From CAKOSP01 sp964370755 (GTDB lineage Bacteria; Bacillota_I; Bacilli_A; RF39; UBA660): 58,660 bases of DNA. Below the pieces are notes generated by a model. The model searched no databases and was not told where the DNA came from. It saw only the letters and a program-made list of their open reading frames with translations. Shown here in pieces: positions 25,615 to 33,769 of the stretch. The DNA is taken from assembly GCA_964370755.1 (NCBI GenBank), contig CAYJKL010000005.1, positions 1-58,660 of the forward strand, written 5' to 3'. The position numbers and the translations under genes were made by a program. Numbering within the stretch: the stretch's first letter is position 1; each line of letters opens with the position of its first letter.

Positions 25615-26286
25615 ATGTTTGAGAGAACTGAAATGCTTATTGGAGAAGAAAATTTAAATAAATTAATTAATGCATCTGTTACTATAATTGGTATTGGCGG
25701 AGTAGGGGGAAGTGCCCTTGAATGCCTTGTTAGAAGTGGGGTAGGAAATATTACTATAATTGATAGTGATAACTTTACTTTATCTAATTTAAATAGACAA
25801 GTTATTAGTGATGTAAATAATATGGGGAAAAGTAAAGTTGAAAGTGCTTTAAATAGATATAAAAATATTAATGTTGATGTAAATATTGTTTCAAAAAATA
25901 TTTTTTTAAGTAATGAAAATATTGATGAAATTGGTTTTCCTGATTATATTATTGATGCATGTGATACGGTAGATACTAAACTTGAAATTATTAAATATGC
26001 ACTTAAGCATAATATTAAAATTATTAGTTCGATGGGGATGGGTAATAGAGTAAATCCTAGTATGGTTTATTTAACTAAGTTATCTAAGACTGAATATGAT
26101 CCACTTGCTAAAAAAATTAGAACAATTTTAAGAAAAGATAATATTAGTTTGAATATACCAGTTGTTGCAAGTAAAGAAATACCTATTAAAAGTAGTGTAA
26201 TATCATCTATGATGATGGTTCCAAGTACTGCTGGAATATATATGAGTTATTATATTATTGATGATATTACAAGCAAAAAAGAGTAG
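25615..26286 (+). CDS. tcdA: tRNA threonylcarbamoyladenosine dehydratase (E1/ThiF family)
   Basis: 223 residues with the E1-like start RTEMLIGEENLNKL, Rossmann motif IGIGGVGGSALE, the ATP/adenylation segment SGVGNITIIDSDNFTLSNLN with NRQ, and the TcdA-typical SSMGMGNRVNPS and YDPLAKKIRTIL. TcdA cyclises t6A to ct6A in ANN-reading tRNAs using ATP. The order 6S RNA-tcdA with rarA nearby matches Bacillus yrvM-yrvN. AAGGAGAAG precedes the ATG. Confidence 0.88.
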   Translation: MFERTEMLIGEENLNKLINASVTIIGIGGVGGSALECLVRSGVGNITIIDSDNFTLSNLNRQVISDVNNMGKSKVESALNRYKNINVDVNIVSKNIFLSNENIDEIGFPDYIIDACDTVDTKLEIIKYALKHNIKIISSMGMGNRVNPSMVYLTKLSKTEYDPLAKKIRTILRKDNISLNIPVVASKEIPIKSSVISSMMMVPSTAGIYMSYYIIDDITSKKE

Positions 26287-26302
26287 TTGTGTTACTCTTT
26301 TT
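26276..26302. terminator. Bidirectional terminator between tcdA and gpsA
   Basis: AAAAAGAGTA and TACTCTTTTT flank a seven-base loop, giving A-run, stem and T-run in both directions between converging genes. Confidence 0.85.
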
Positions 26303-27266
26303 CTATTAGAAAATTTATTAAATCCTCTGGATTTTTTTTATTTGATATAATATCATTTATTAATGTAATTAATGGTATTTTTATTTTATGTTTATTTAGT
26401 AGTTTTGTTAAACTTATAAGAGCATGATATCCTTCTACTGTGTTATTTTTTAAATACTCATTTGTTTTTTCTTCATTTTTATATTTACCTATCGTATAAC
26501 CAAATGAATAATTTCTACTTTTAGGACTTGTGCAAGTTAAAAATAAGTCTCCTAGTCCAGCATAAGATAATACTGTTTTTTTATTTCCTCCTAGATAGTA
26601 TATTGTTTTTTTTATGTCATGAAGTGCTTCATTTATTAAAAATATTGATGTAGAAGTAGAGTATCCTAACCCGTTTGTTATACCTGCTGCTATAGCAACA
26701 ACATTTTTAACTGCTCCGCATATTTGAACTCCGATTAAATCGTTTGTTACTCGTAATTTTAAAGTACTGCTTGGTAATGTATTTAACACCATGTTACAAG
26801 TAAGTTTATGTTTAGTTGCAAGACTTAGTGCAGCTGGTTCATTGTTTAGTATATCTACTGCAAAAGTTGGCCCTGATATAACGCTTATTGCTGTAGTTTT
26901 TAATTCTTTTTTAACTACATTTGATAAAAACTCAGTTGTGTCATCATCTATTCCTTTTGTTGCTATACAAATAGGTGTATTCTTTTTATAAAATGGTTTC
27001 ATATTTTTTACTAAACTATTAAAGAATTTTGATGTAGTAACTATATAAATAATGCTTGCATCCTTAATTACATTTTCTAAGTTATCATCTACTTTAATAT
27101 TGTTATTTATTTCTACGTCTATTATAGATTTTAATTGTTTTGTTTTAGTATATTCCTCTTTAATATTTGTATCATGTGTCCACATTGTTATTTCATTATT
27201 ATTTCTTGTAAGTGCGCTTGCTATTGCAAGGCTATAAACCCCTGTTCCTAAAACTGCTATTTTCAT
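26292..27266 (-). CDS. gpsA: Glycerol-3-phosphate dehydrogenase [NAD(P)+]
   Basis: 324 residues, normal length. The nucleotide-binding start MKIAVLGTGVYSLAIASAL has Ser in place of the third Gly of GxGxxG. The substrate-binding segment CGAVKNVVAIAAGITNGLG carries the catalytic Lys, and AGLGDLFLTCTSPKSRNYSFG is intact. It makes sn-glycerol-3-phosphate from dihydroxyacetone phosphate for phospholipid synthesis. One base after rarA on the same strand, so probably one operon. Confidence 0.95.
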   Translation of the reverse strand: MKIAVLGTGVYSLAIASALTRNNNEITMWTHDTNIKEEYTKTKQLKSIIDVEINNNIKVDDNLENVIKDASIIYIVTTSKFFNSLVKNMKPFYKKNTPICIATKGIDDDTTEFLSNVVKKELKTTAISVISGPTFAVDILNNEPAALSLATKHKLTCNMVLNTLPSSTLKLRVTNDLIGVQICGAVKNVVAIAAGITNGLGYSTSTSIFLINEALHDIKKTIYYLGGNKKTVLSYAGLGDLFLTCTSPKSRNYSFGYTIGKYKNEEKTNEYLKNNTVEGYHALISLTKLLNKHKIKIPLITLINDIISNKKNPEDLINFLIEKE

Positions 27267-27267
27267 A

Positions 27268-28467
27268 TTATTTCAATCCCTTTCTATCTTTATTTATTTT
27301 TAAAAATCCTAATTCCACTGCATTATTTTTTGGTATGTAATAAATTTTGTTTTGAAGTTTAGCTGGCATATAGTTTTGTTTAACCCAAGATTTTGGATAA
27401 TCGTGAGGGTAGATGTAAGTATTATTATTGAACTTTATATTTTCTGGTATACTTCCTGTTAAACCCTTTTTAACATCATTTATTGCATTATTTATCGCTA
27501 GATATGCACTGTTACTTTTAGGAGATAAAGCCATCTCTAGTGCTATTTCACCAATTATAATTCTTGCCTCTGGCATTCCGACAAGTTCGCATAAATTTAT
27601 TGCTGATTCAAGTCTTGAACCTATAGCTGGATTTGCTAGACCTATATCTTCATAAGCAATAACTGCTAGACGTCTATATATTGAGTCAAAATCTTCTAAT
27701 TCTATGAGTCTTGCTAAGTAGTGCATTGTAGCATTTTCATCACTTCCTCGTATTGATTTTTGTAGAGCTGATAATAAATCATAGTGATCTGTTTCATTTG
27801 CATCTCCAAATAATACTGGTTTAGAATTTATACTTTTGATGATATCTAAATTTACTTTTTTATCTGATGTACTATAGTAGGCCATTTCAAGTATGTTAAG
27901 TGCATATCTAAAATCTCCATTTGATATATTAGTAATATGTTTAATTGTATCATCATCTATTATTATGCCTTCTAGGTGCGTGCATGCTATTTTTATTCCA
28001 CTAAAGAGTTCATCCATTGATAATTCTTTTAACTCAAAAATATGACATCTACTTCTTATTGCTGGATTTATTTTAAAATAAGGGTTACTTGTAGTAAGTC
28101 CGATTAATATTATTAAACCACTTTCGATATGAGGTAATAGTATATCTTGTTTATCTTTATTCATTCTGTGTATTTCATCTATTATTAAAATAAGTTCTCC
28201 CGCCATTCTTGCTTCATTTATTGCGTAGTCAAAATCGTCTTTTTTATTAATAGTTGCATTAAGTATTTTAAATGGTTTATCAAGTTCTTTTACTATAGCA
28301 GTTGCGATACTTGTTTTGCCAATACCTGGTTTACCATAAAATATCATGGAAAAAAGTTTTTGATTTTTAATTAAGTTAGAAATTATTTTATTTTCACCAA
28401 TTAGGTGGCTTTGACCAATTACTTCACTTAGTTTAGTAGGTCTTAATTTGTTTGCTAATATTTCCAT
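27268..28467 (-). CDS. rarA: RarA/MgsA replication-associated AAA+ ATPase
   Basis: 399 residues with Walker A (FYGKPGIGKTSIATAI), Walker B (LILIIDEIHRMNKDKQD), sensor 1 (LIGLTTSNPYFKIN) and the C-terminal MgsA tetramerisation region (YDLLSALQKSIRGSDENAT, RRLAVIAYEDIGLANP). The protein acts at stalled forks, as a clamp-loader relative. In Bacillus rarA (yrvN) is also next to tcdA; here gpsA is inserted between. GAGGT precedes the ATG. Confidence 0.93.
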   Translation of the reverse strand: MEILANKLRPTKLSEVIGQSHLIGENKIISNLIKNQKLFSMIFYGKPGIGKTSIATAIVKELDKPFKILNATINKKDDFDYAINEARMAGELILIIDEIHRMNKDKQDILLPHIESGLIILIGLTTSNPYFKINPAIRSRCHIFELKELSMDELFSGIKIACTHLEGIIIDDDTIKHITNISNGDFRYALNILEMAYYSTSDKKVNLDIIKSINSKPVLFGDANETDHYDLLSALQKSIRGSDENATMHYLARLIELEDFDSIYRRLAVIAYEDIGLANPAIGSRLESAINLCELVGMPEARIIIGEIALEMALSPKSNSAYLAINNAINDVKKGLTGSIPENIKFNNNTYIYPHDYPKSWVKQNYMPAKLQNKIYYIPKNNAVELGFLKINKDRKGLK

Positions 28468-28569
28468 AAATACCTCATAAATATTATATCACTTATTAAA
28501 GTAAATAAAAAGTTTAAAGTTTTTCTATTAAAAAAGTTAAAAATAATGTATAATTAATATGAGGCTAAA

Positions 28570-29463
28570 ATGAAGAAAAAAGAAGAAGTGAAACTAGATG
28601 ATTTAATTGATAAGTATTTAGATTATCTAAAGTATGAAAAAAAACTAAGTAATAATACATATAATTCTTATAAAGATAATTTAAAGAAACTTGATTTGCA
28701 TTTTAAAGATAAAAGTATTAGTAAACTAACAAATGATGATATTAAAGATTATTTATATAAAATAGAGTTAACTGCTAAAACAAAAGCGCATTATTTAACT
28801 GTTATAAATTCTTTATATACTTTTTTGGTTTATGAAGGCGATCTTAATGTAAATCCATGCGATGGTATTAAAATGCCAAAACTTGAGAAGAAGCTTCCTA
28901 ATTATTTATCTTTTGAAGAAATTCAAAAGTTACTTGAAATTAAACTTGTTAAACCTACTGATTATAGAAATAAAGCGATTCTTGAAGTTTTATATGCTAC
29001 AGGTATGAGAATAAGTGAACTTACTGATTTAAAGCTATCTGCGCTTGATTTTGATGAGTGTGTGATAAGAATTATGGGTAAAGGTAAAAAAGAACGTATA
29101 ACACCCCTTAATACGTACGCTATAGAGTGGCTTAGATTATATTTGGATGAATATAGAGCATTTATTCTTAAAACTAAAACTAGTGATTATGTATTTGTAA
29201 ATAATATAGGTGGTAAGTTATCTAGACAAGGTTTCTTTAAAATATTAAGGAAGTTAACTCATGAAGCTGGTATAACGAAAGAAATATCTCCGCATACACT
29301 TAGGCATTCGTTTGCTACTCATTTAATTAATAATGGAGCTGATCTTAGAGTTATTCAGGAAATATTAGGACATGAAAACTTAGTGACTACTGAGATTTAT
29401 ACTCATTTAAGTAACGCAAAAAAAGAAGATGACTATCAAAGTCATCCTCATGCCAAATTATAA
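28570..29463 (+). CDS. xerD: Tyrosine recombinase, XerC/XerD type
   Basis: 297 residues. N-terminal SAM-like core-binding domain (FIxYL-type 'DKYLDYLKYEKKLSNNTYNS'), catalytic Arg in ATGMRISEL, Lys region, HTLRHSFATHL (His-x-x-Arg) and LGHENLVTTEIYTHLS with the nucleophile Tyr. Such enzymes resolve chromosome dimers at dif with FtsK/SpoIIIE. A dif-like site is 1.7 kb downstream, an arrangement unlike Bacillus and more like XerS/XerH loci. Whether it works alone or with a second Xer elsewhere cannot be told. GAGGCT serves as ribosome-binding site. Confidence 0.92.
   Translation: MKKKEEVKLDDLIDKYLDYLKYEKKLSNNTYNSYKDNLKKLDLHFKDKSISKLTNDDIKDYLYKIELTAKTKAHYLTVINSLYTFLVYEGDLNVNPCDGIKMPKLEKKLPNYLSFEEIQKLLEIKLVKPTDYRNKAILEVLYATGMRISELTDLKLSALDFDECVIRIMGKGKKERITPLNTYAIEWLRLYLDEYRAFILKTKTSDYVFVNNIGGKLSRQGFFKILRKLTHEAGITKEISPHTLRHSFATHLINNGADLRVIQEILGHENLVTTEIYTHLSNAKKEDDYQSHPHAKL
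29417..29446 (-). terminator. Minus-strand terminator inside the 3' end of xerD
   Basis: Read on the minus strand, GATGACT, five-base loop, AGTCATC is followed by TTCTTTTTTT. It lies 50 bases after the stop of the tiny gene at 29496-29615 and supports that gene being transcribed. Confidence 0.7.
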
Positions 29464-29495
29464 TATATATTATTAAGTGGTAAAATTAACAATTT

Positions 29496-29615
29496 TTATC
29501 TACAACTGTTGTTTGAACAATTTCTTGAATTATTCTTGGAATTGTTTTTTGATTTGCTAGTATTTTTACTTGAGTTTTTACTCATATTACTAGAATTATT
29601 AGTTGATCTATTCAT
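29496..29615 (-). CDS. 39-residue Asn/Ser/Lys-rich miniprotein
   Basis: The peptide starts MNRSTNNSSNMSKNSSK and ends RNCSNNSCR; 13 of 39 residues are Asn, 12 Ser, 5 Lys, with two Cys in the last seven. GGGAGG (29628-29633) lies 12 bases before the ATG, rather far but strong, and a terminator follows on the same strand. Similar tiny Asn/Ser/Lys-rich proteins with a Cys-containing end seem familiar from gut Firmicutes, but I know no function. Otherwise the 29464-29721 gap is empty. Confidence 0.6.
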   Translation of the reverse strand: MNRSTNNSSNMSKNSSKNTSKSKNNSKNNSRNCSNNSCR

Positions 29616-29721
29616 AATTATTAACTACCTCCCATTAATATTATGGACAATGAAGAAAGTATAATTCATTTTACTGTATTTTTTTTGTGGTATATTTTGG
29701 TTATTATTAATAATATTAAGT

Positions 29722-30468
29722 ATGATTATACCATTTTTAATTTCTCTTGTTGCTGGTTTATCTACTGTCCTTGGAGTAGGGGTAGTGTTTTTAAAATTTA
29801 AAGAAAAAAGCATTAATAAGATTATTGCTTTCTTTTTATCTTTTTCACTTGGTATAATGATTCTTATTAGCATAACTGATTTAATTCCTGAATCTTTTTT
29901 TGCTTTACTAGCGTCTTATGGACTTGTGAAAGGTCAATATATATCAGTAGTAGCATTTATGATAGGTTACTTGATTATCACGATACTTAACCATAGAATA
30001 GAGAAAACTAGTAAAGATAATTTATATAAACTTGGGGTTTTGAGCGCTACTGCTTTAGTAATACATAACTTTCCTGAAGGTATTGCAACGTTTATGAGTT
30101 CTTATACAGATATTAGTTTGGGTCTTAAGCTTGGTTTTGCCATTATGCTTCATAATATACCTGAAGGCATCGCTATAGCTATTCCTATTTATTATAGTAC
30201 AAAATCAAAAGTTAAGGCTTTTAAGTATGCACTTATATCTGGCCTTGCTGAACCAGTAGGGGCACTTGCAGCTTATTTCTTTTTGAAAGATTTTATAAGT
30301 GCTAATTTAATTAATATTATATTAATATTTGTAGGCGGATTAATGATAACCCTTGCTATTAAAGAGATATTTCCTAAAGCGACTTCTTATAAAGAAAATA
30401 GGTATTTGAATTTAGGTATAATAATAAGTATTTTATTTTTCTTAATTCTTAATATTATAGTGGGGTAG
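29722..30468 (+). CDS. zupT: ZIP-family metal (zinc) transporter
   Basis: 248 residues with about eight membrane helices. The two metal-binding helices show VIHNFPEGIATFMSS and MLHNIPEGIAIAIP, exactly the HNxPEG motifs of ZIP/ZupT transporters, followed by GLAEPVGAL. It imports zinc or other divalent metals. It stands alone and overlaps the end of the convergent DUF2726 gene by 14 bases. Confidence 0.93.
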   Translation: MIIPFLISLVAGLSTVLGVGVVFLKFKEKSINKIIAFFLSFSLGIMILISITDLIPESFFALLASYGLVKGQYISVVAFMIGYLIITILNHRIEKTSKDNLYKLGVLSATALVIHNFPEGIATFMSSYTDISLGLKLGFAIMLHNIPEGIAIAIPIYYSTKSKVKAFKYALISGLAEPVGALAAYFFLKDFISANLINIILIFVGGLMITLAIKEIFPKATSYKENRYLNLGIIISILFFLILNIIVG

Positions 30469-30937
30469 TAGTATCATCTTTTTCTAAAGCTTTTAGAATT
30501 CTTGATAATACATACTCTTTTTCATTTGGATATGATGTGTAAAAGGTCATTAATTTTAATTCTGCAGAGTTGCATATTCTTTTTACTTTTAAATCTCTGT
30601 CTTTGCGACTTATTTTTTTATGTGTGCTATCATTTAATTCTATAAGTAATAAAGTATCACTAAAGTTTTCACTAAATATAACATAATCAATATTTCTAAA
30701 TAACTCTGATCTATATTTAGATGGATTTTTACTGCTTACTATTGTCGCTAAATTAACTTGTGGAACTACTATATATTTACTAGGTAAATTCTTTAATATA
30801 TTGTAAAATGATAACTCATACTTTGTTAGAAATGGTCTTTTTATATATTCTTTAGGATCTCGTTTTTTACTTGGTGTAGTTGTTTCTTCTTTAACTCCAA
30901 AAATAAGTCTTAATATTTTTAATATAAACTCTTTCAT
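30455..30937 (-). CDS. DUF2726 protein, PD-(D/E)xK nuclease-like
   Basis: 160 residues. The core 'LTKYELSFYNILKNLP', 'RNIDYVIF', 'LLLIELNDSTH' and 'RDLKVKRIC' fits DUF2726, a restriction-endonuclease-like fold with Asp and Glu in the expected places; the usual Lys of ExK is Asn here. A short N-terminal helix could contact the membrane. It is the last gene before the 850-base gene-free terminus region. Nucleic-acid processing is only a fold-based guess. Confidence 0.7.
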   Translation of the reverse strand: MKEFILKILRLIFGVKEETTTPSKKRDPKEYIKRPFLTKYELSFYNILKNLPSKYIVVPQVNLATIVSSKNPSKYRSELFRNIDYVIFSENFSDTLLLIELNDSTHKKISRKDRDLKVKRICNSAELKLMTFYTSYPNEKEYVLSRILKALEKDDTTTPL

Positions 30938-31194
30938 AAATAATACCTCTTCTTTTAAATATAATTATTATAACATATAAGAGGGTAGAGTAGTTGTAAC
31001 GATGTCTTATATAGCATTTTTATTGTCTAGAAGAACATGTGTCTAATAACGTATTTTATATATTATGAATTATAAATTTAAATATTGTAACTATTGATAT
31101 TAAGATTAGTTTGAATATTAACAGTGTATATAAGTAAAAGTATCGAAAAAAATTGGTGTAAGTAATAGGGTCTTAGTTTTATCTTTCAAACATT

Positions 31195-31222
31195 AGTTAA
31201 CATAATATATATTATACGGACT
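31195..31222 (-). other. dif: dif-like Xer recombination site
   Basis: On the minus strand the 28 bases read as a XerC-side half AGTCCGTATAA (31212-31222), a TATATA centre (31206-31211) and a XerD-side half TTATGTTAACT (31195-31205). Compared from memory with Bacillus dif, 23 of 28 positions agree, with the XerD half differing at one base; a Staphylococcus-type dif agrees at 24. Position at the strand switch and next to a Xer gene is independent support. Confidence 0.75.
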
Positions 31223-31409
31223 TAAATATTAGGATAAATATAGTGGTATTTTAGTATGATATTAATTACTTAATTATATATATATTACACTTGATTATAT
31301 GTGTTGTATTTAATATTTGGATTAAAGTTAATTTTAAATCAATATAAAAAATATTTAGAATTGATTTTAGATAAATTGTTTTTATAAATTTGATTAGATG
31401 ATTATTACG

Positions 31410-31450
31410 CGCATATATCCTTATTAAATATATAAATAAGGATATATGCG
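31410..31450. repeat. Perfect 16-bp inverted repeat
   Basis: CGCATATATCCTTATT and AATAAGGATATATGCG flank a nine-base AT loop. There is no T-run on either side, so it is not an ordinary terminator. It lies 190 bases from the dif-like site. Confidence 0.8.
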
Positions 31451-31474
31451 TATGTACGTATATGAGAGCAGTTT

Positions 31475-31526
31475 AAAACCACTCCTCTACCTATTTTGAT
31501 TTTAAAACGATAGGGGGAGTGGTTTT
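31475..31526. repeat. Long imperfect hairpin near the dif site
   Basis: AAAACCACTCC (31475-31485) pairs with GGAGTGGTTTT (31516-31526); inner bases CTATTTT and AAAACGATAG can extend it. It could end transcripts entering the terminus region from either side, or be a protein-binding site. Confidence 0.7.
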
Positions 31527-31748
31527 GAATTTTGATGATAATAAAGAGAGTGTTTATTGTGAGTAGTTTTGATGAGGTATTATTAACGCTAATTAGTTAT
31601 ATGATTGTAAGAGTCTGGTATATAATGTAGTTCTAGTATTAATTAGTTTATGGGATAATAGTAGTTAATTTTAAGGCTCTTAGTTTAGTTAGTTTCGTTT
31701 TAACTTCCCCTTCTCGCCCCTACTCTAGTAATGTATTTAATTATTCAT

Positions 31749-31776
31749 TAAAAAAGAATAGAATGGTTATCTATTC
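31749..31776 (-). terminator. Terminator of the HTH gene
   Basis: On the minus strand GAATAGA, seven-base loop, TCTATTC, then TTTTTT, eight bases after the stop codon. Confidence 0.85.
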
Positions 31777-31783
31777 AGTTTAT

Positions 31784-32575
31784 TTAGTTTTCGTCGTTTA
31801 TTATGACTTTTCTTGATTCAATTTCTGCAATTTTTTCTAAAACTTCTGCTGAGTTATCTGTAGTCATTTCTGTGTATCCAAGTTCTTTTAGCGCTTGTTC
31901 TTTAACTGCGAATAATTGCTGCGTTCTAGTTAATTTTTCTTCATGTTTTTGCTCAATTTCTTGAACAAATCTACGTCTACTGTCTGCTATTCTACTTTTG
32001 CTAGCTCCCCCACTGTTATATAGAGTTAAAGCTGAGTATAAAATACCTTCGAAAATGAATTGTTTTTCTTCATCAAATGCAAACTCGTCATGAGATATAA
32101 AACCATTGTTTTTACCCATGTATGCAAGTATATATTTAACTTCGGGTACATTTTCGATAGTTTGTAGTAAGTAGTGAAGATATTTAATTGCTTTAACGTT
32201 TTGTCCGTATCTATCGTTTATTAATATTTCTTTAATTACATATGTTATGTCTATTAAAGTGTTTTTATTATCTTTGTTTAGACCAGATACATCAAAGTAA
32301 TTTTCGATATCTGTAGCAGTTTTAATTGCAGTATTAAGTCTAAGCTCTACTTGCATTAAATACTCTGTGTCTACTACGATCGATTCGAAAGATTCGGGAC
32401 TGTCGTCTTTAATATCGAGTAACTGAAGTAATTGTACTTTCTTTTCTTTTGGCCACTCATTAACCGATTCAAGCGTCAAATAGTTATAGACCATTTGTCT
32501 TGATACTCCTAAATATTTCGCAAGTTTGACTTTTGAAATTCCTAATTCATGTAATAAATAATTTAAATGTTCCAT
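31784..32575 (-). CDS. HTH DNA-binding protein beside the terminus
   Basis: 263 residues. The N-terminus (LLHELGISKVKLAKYLGVSRQMVYNYL, ~6-33) is a clear Cro/XRE-like helix-turn-helix. The middle is helical and unrecognised; the C-terminal ~60 residues (QEIEQKHEEKLTRTQQLFAV...) are charged and likely coiled-coil, suggesting oligomers. It stands alone, with its own terminator, and borders the dif region. It could be a transcription regulator or a terminus-organising protein; the sequence does not decide. It is not a recognised phage repressor context: no phage genes are nearby. Confidence 0.7.
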   Translation of the reverse strand: MEHLNYLLHELGISKVKLAKYLGVSRQMVYNYLTLESVNEWPKEKKVQLLQLLDIKDDSPESFESIVVDTEYLMQVELRLNTAIKTATDIENYFDVSGLNKDNKNTLIDITYVIKEILINDRYGQNVKAIKYLHYLLQTIENVPEVKYILAYMGKNNGFISHDEFAFDEEKQFIFEGILYSALTLYNSGGASKSRIADSRRRFVQEIEQKHEEKLTRTQQLFAVKEQALKELGYTEMTTDNSAEVLEKIAEIESRKVIINDEN

Positions 32576-32635
32576 AATTTTTTCACAACTCTCTTTTCTT
32601 TACAATCTAATTATACAAAACTTAACATTTTATTG

Positions 32636-33748
32636 TCAACTGTTAATGTACCAAAGTTCATCATTTTCTTTAAAAACTTTTGAAATGAAGCCACATCCGA
32701 GACATTCTTCTCCGAAATATAGTACTGCGGCTTGTCCTGGTGTAACAGATTTAGCACCAGCGGGGTATTTTACTAAAATTTTGTCATCTTCTAAATATTC
32801 TAAAATAACTTCATTAAGTTCTCCGCGATATCTGAATTTTGCTTGACAAAATGTAGGTCTGTCGTTACTAACGAAGTTTACATTTTCAATAAGACAAGAA
32901 TCACTATACAAGTAATCACTATCACCAAATGCAACGTATAATAGGTTTTTCTTAACATCTTTACCACAAACGTAGTGTCTTTCACTGTGTCCTGATAAGC
33001 CTACATTTCTTCTTTGACCAATAGTGTAGTTCATAAGGCCTGTATGTGTACCTATTTTTTCTTTTGTTTCAACGTTTAATATGTCTCCTGGGTTGGGTTT
33101 TAAATAGTTACTTACAAACTTTTGATAGTTACGTTCTCCAATAAAACAAATTCCTGTTGAATCTTTTTTGTCAAATACTGGTAGTTTATTTTCTTCGGCA
33201 ATTTTTCTTATCTCTGTTTTTGTGTATTCTCCAACTGGAAATAATACATCTTTAAATTGAGACTTTTTTACATCTGCTAAAAAATATGTTTGATCTTTAT
33301 TAAGGTCTATTCCTCTTAATAGTTTACCATTTACCATTCTAGCATAGTGTCCTGTTGCGATATAATCTGCGCCTAGGCGTCTTGCTTCTTTTATAAATAA
33401 ATCAAACTTTATATATTTGTTACAAAGCATATCTGGGTTAGGGGTTCTTCCTTTTTCTAGTTCATCTAAAAAATATTTGAATACATAGTCCCAATATTCT
33501 TTTACAAAATCAACTCTATGAAGTGGTATGTTTAGATGCTCACAAACTTTTTTTGCGTCCATATAGTCTTTTTCTTGTGGACATACTTCCATTAGTTCTT
33601 CGTCTGATAACTCTTCGCTATTAACTAAACTATCCCAGTTACGCATAAATACCGCAACAACTTCATAACCTTCTTTTTTTAGTAAATGAGCAGCGACAGC
33701 AGAATCTACTCCCCCACTCATACCAACTATTACTTTTTTCATTTCCAT
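32636..33748 (-). CDS. mnmA: tRNA 2-thiouridylase MnmA
   Basis: 370 residues with the PP-loop VGMSGGVDSAVAAHLL, the first catalytic Cys in PNPDMLCNKYIKF and the second in STGICFIGERNYQKF, plus the C-terminal barrel. It thiolates U34 of tRNA-Lys, -Glu and -Gln (tRNA-Glu(UUC) is encoded in this window). The start region reads GTG-ATG-GAA-ATG-AAA; I chose the ATG at 33748. A TATAAT (33758-33763) lies so close that the transcript would begin at or next to the start codon. Confidence 0.95.
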   Translation of the reverse strand: MEMKKVIVGMSGGVDSAVAAHLLKKEGYEVVAVFMRNWDSLVNSEELSDEELMEVCPQEKDYMDAKKVCEHLNIPLHRVDFVKEYWDYVFKYFLDELEKGRTPNPDMLCNKYIKFDLFIKEARRLGADYIATGHYARMVNGKLLRGIDLNKDQTYFLADVKKSQFKDVLFPVGEYTKTEIRKIAEENKLPVFDKKDSTGICFIGERNYQKFVSNYLKPNPGDILNVETKEKIGTHTGLMNYTIGQRRNVGLSGHSERHYVCGKDVKKNLLYVAFGDSDYLYSDSCLIENVNFVSNDRPTFCQAKFRYRGELNEVILEYLEDDKILVKYPAGAKSVTPGQAAVLYFGEECLGCGFISKVFKENDELWYINS

Positions 33749-33769
33749 CACTGTAACATTATATCAAAC

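Larger units (their letters stand above)
30938..31783. other. Gene-free AT-rich region, probable replication terminus
   Basis: About 850 bases without a supportable reading frame in an otherwise tightly packed window. It holds a dif-like site (31195-31222), two strong hairpins (31410-31450; 31475-31526), one GAGAAGGG octamer on the minus strand (31708-31715) and the terminator of the next gene. Genes to the left are mostly on +, genes to the right mostly on -, as expected where two replication forks converge. Confidence 0.7.

Noticed and set aside
31410..31526. Hairpins near dif as a CRISPR array or insertion-sequence ends
   Set aside because: No repeated unit with spacers, no transposase frame and no target-site duplication seen.
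30938..31783. A hidden gene or prophage remnant in the gap
   Set aside because: Stops are frequent in all frames and no conserved protein fragment is recognisable.
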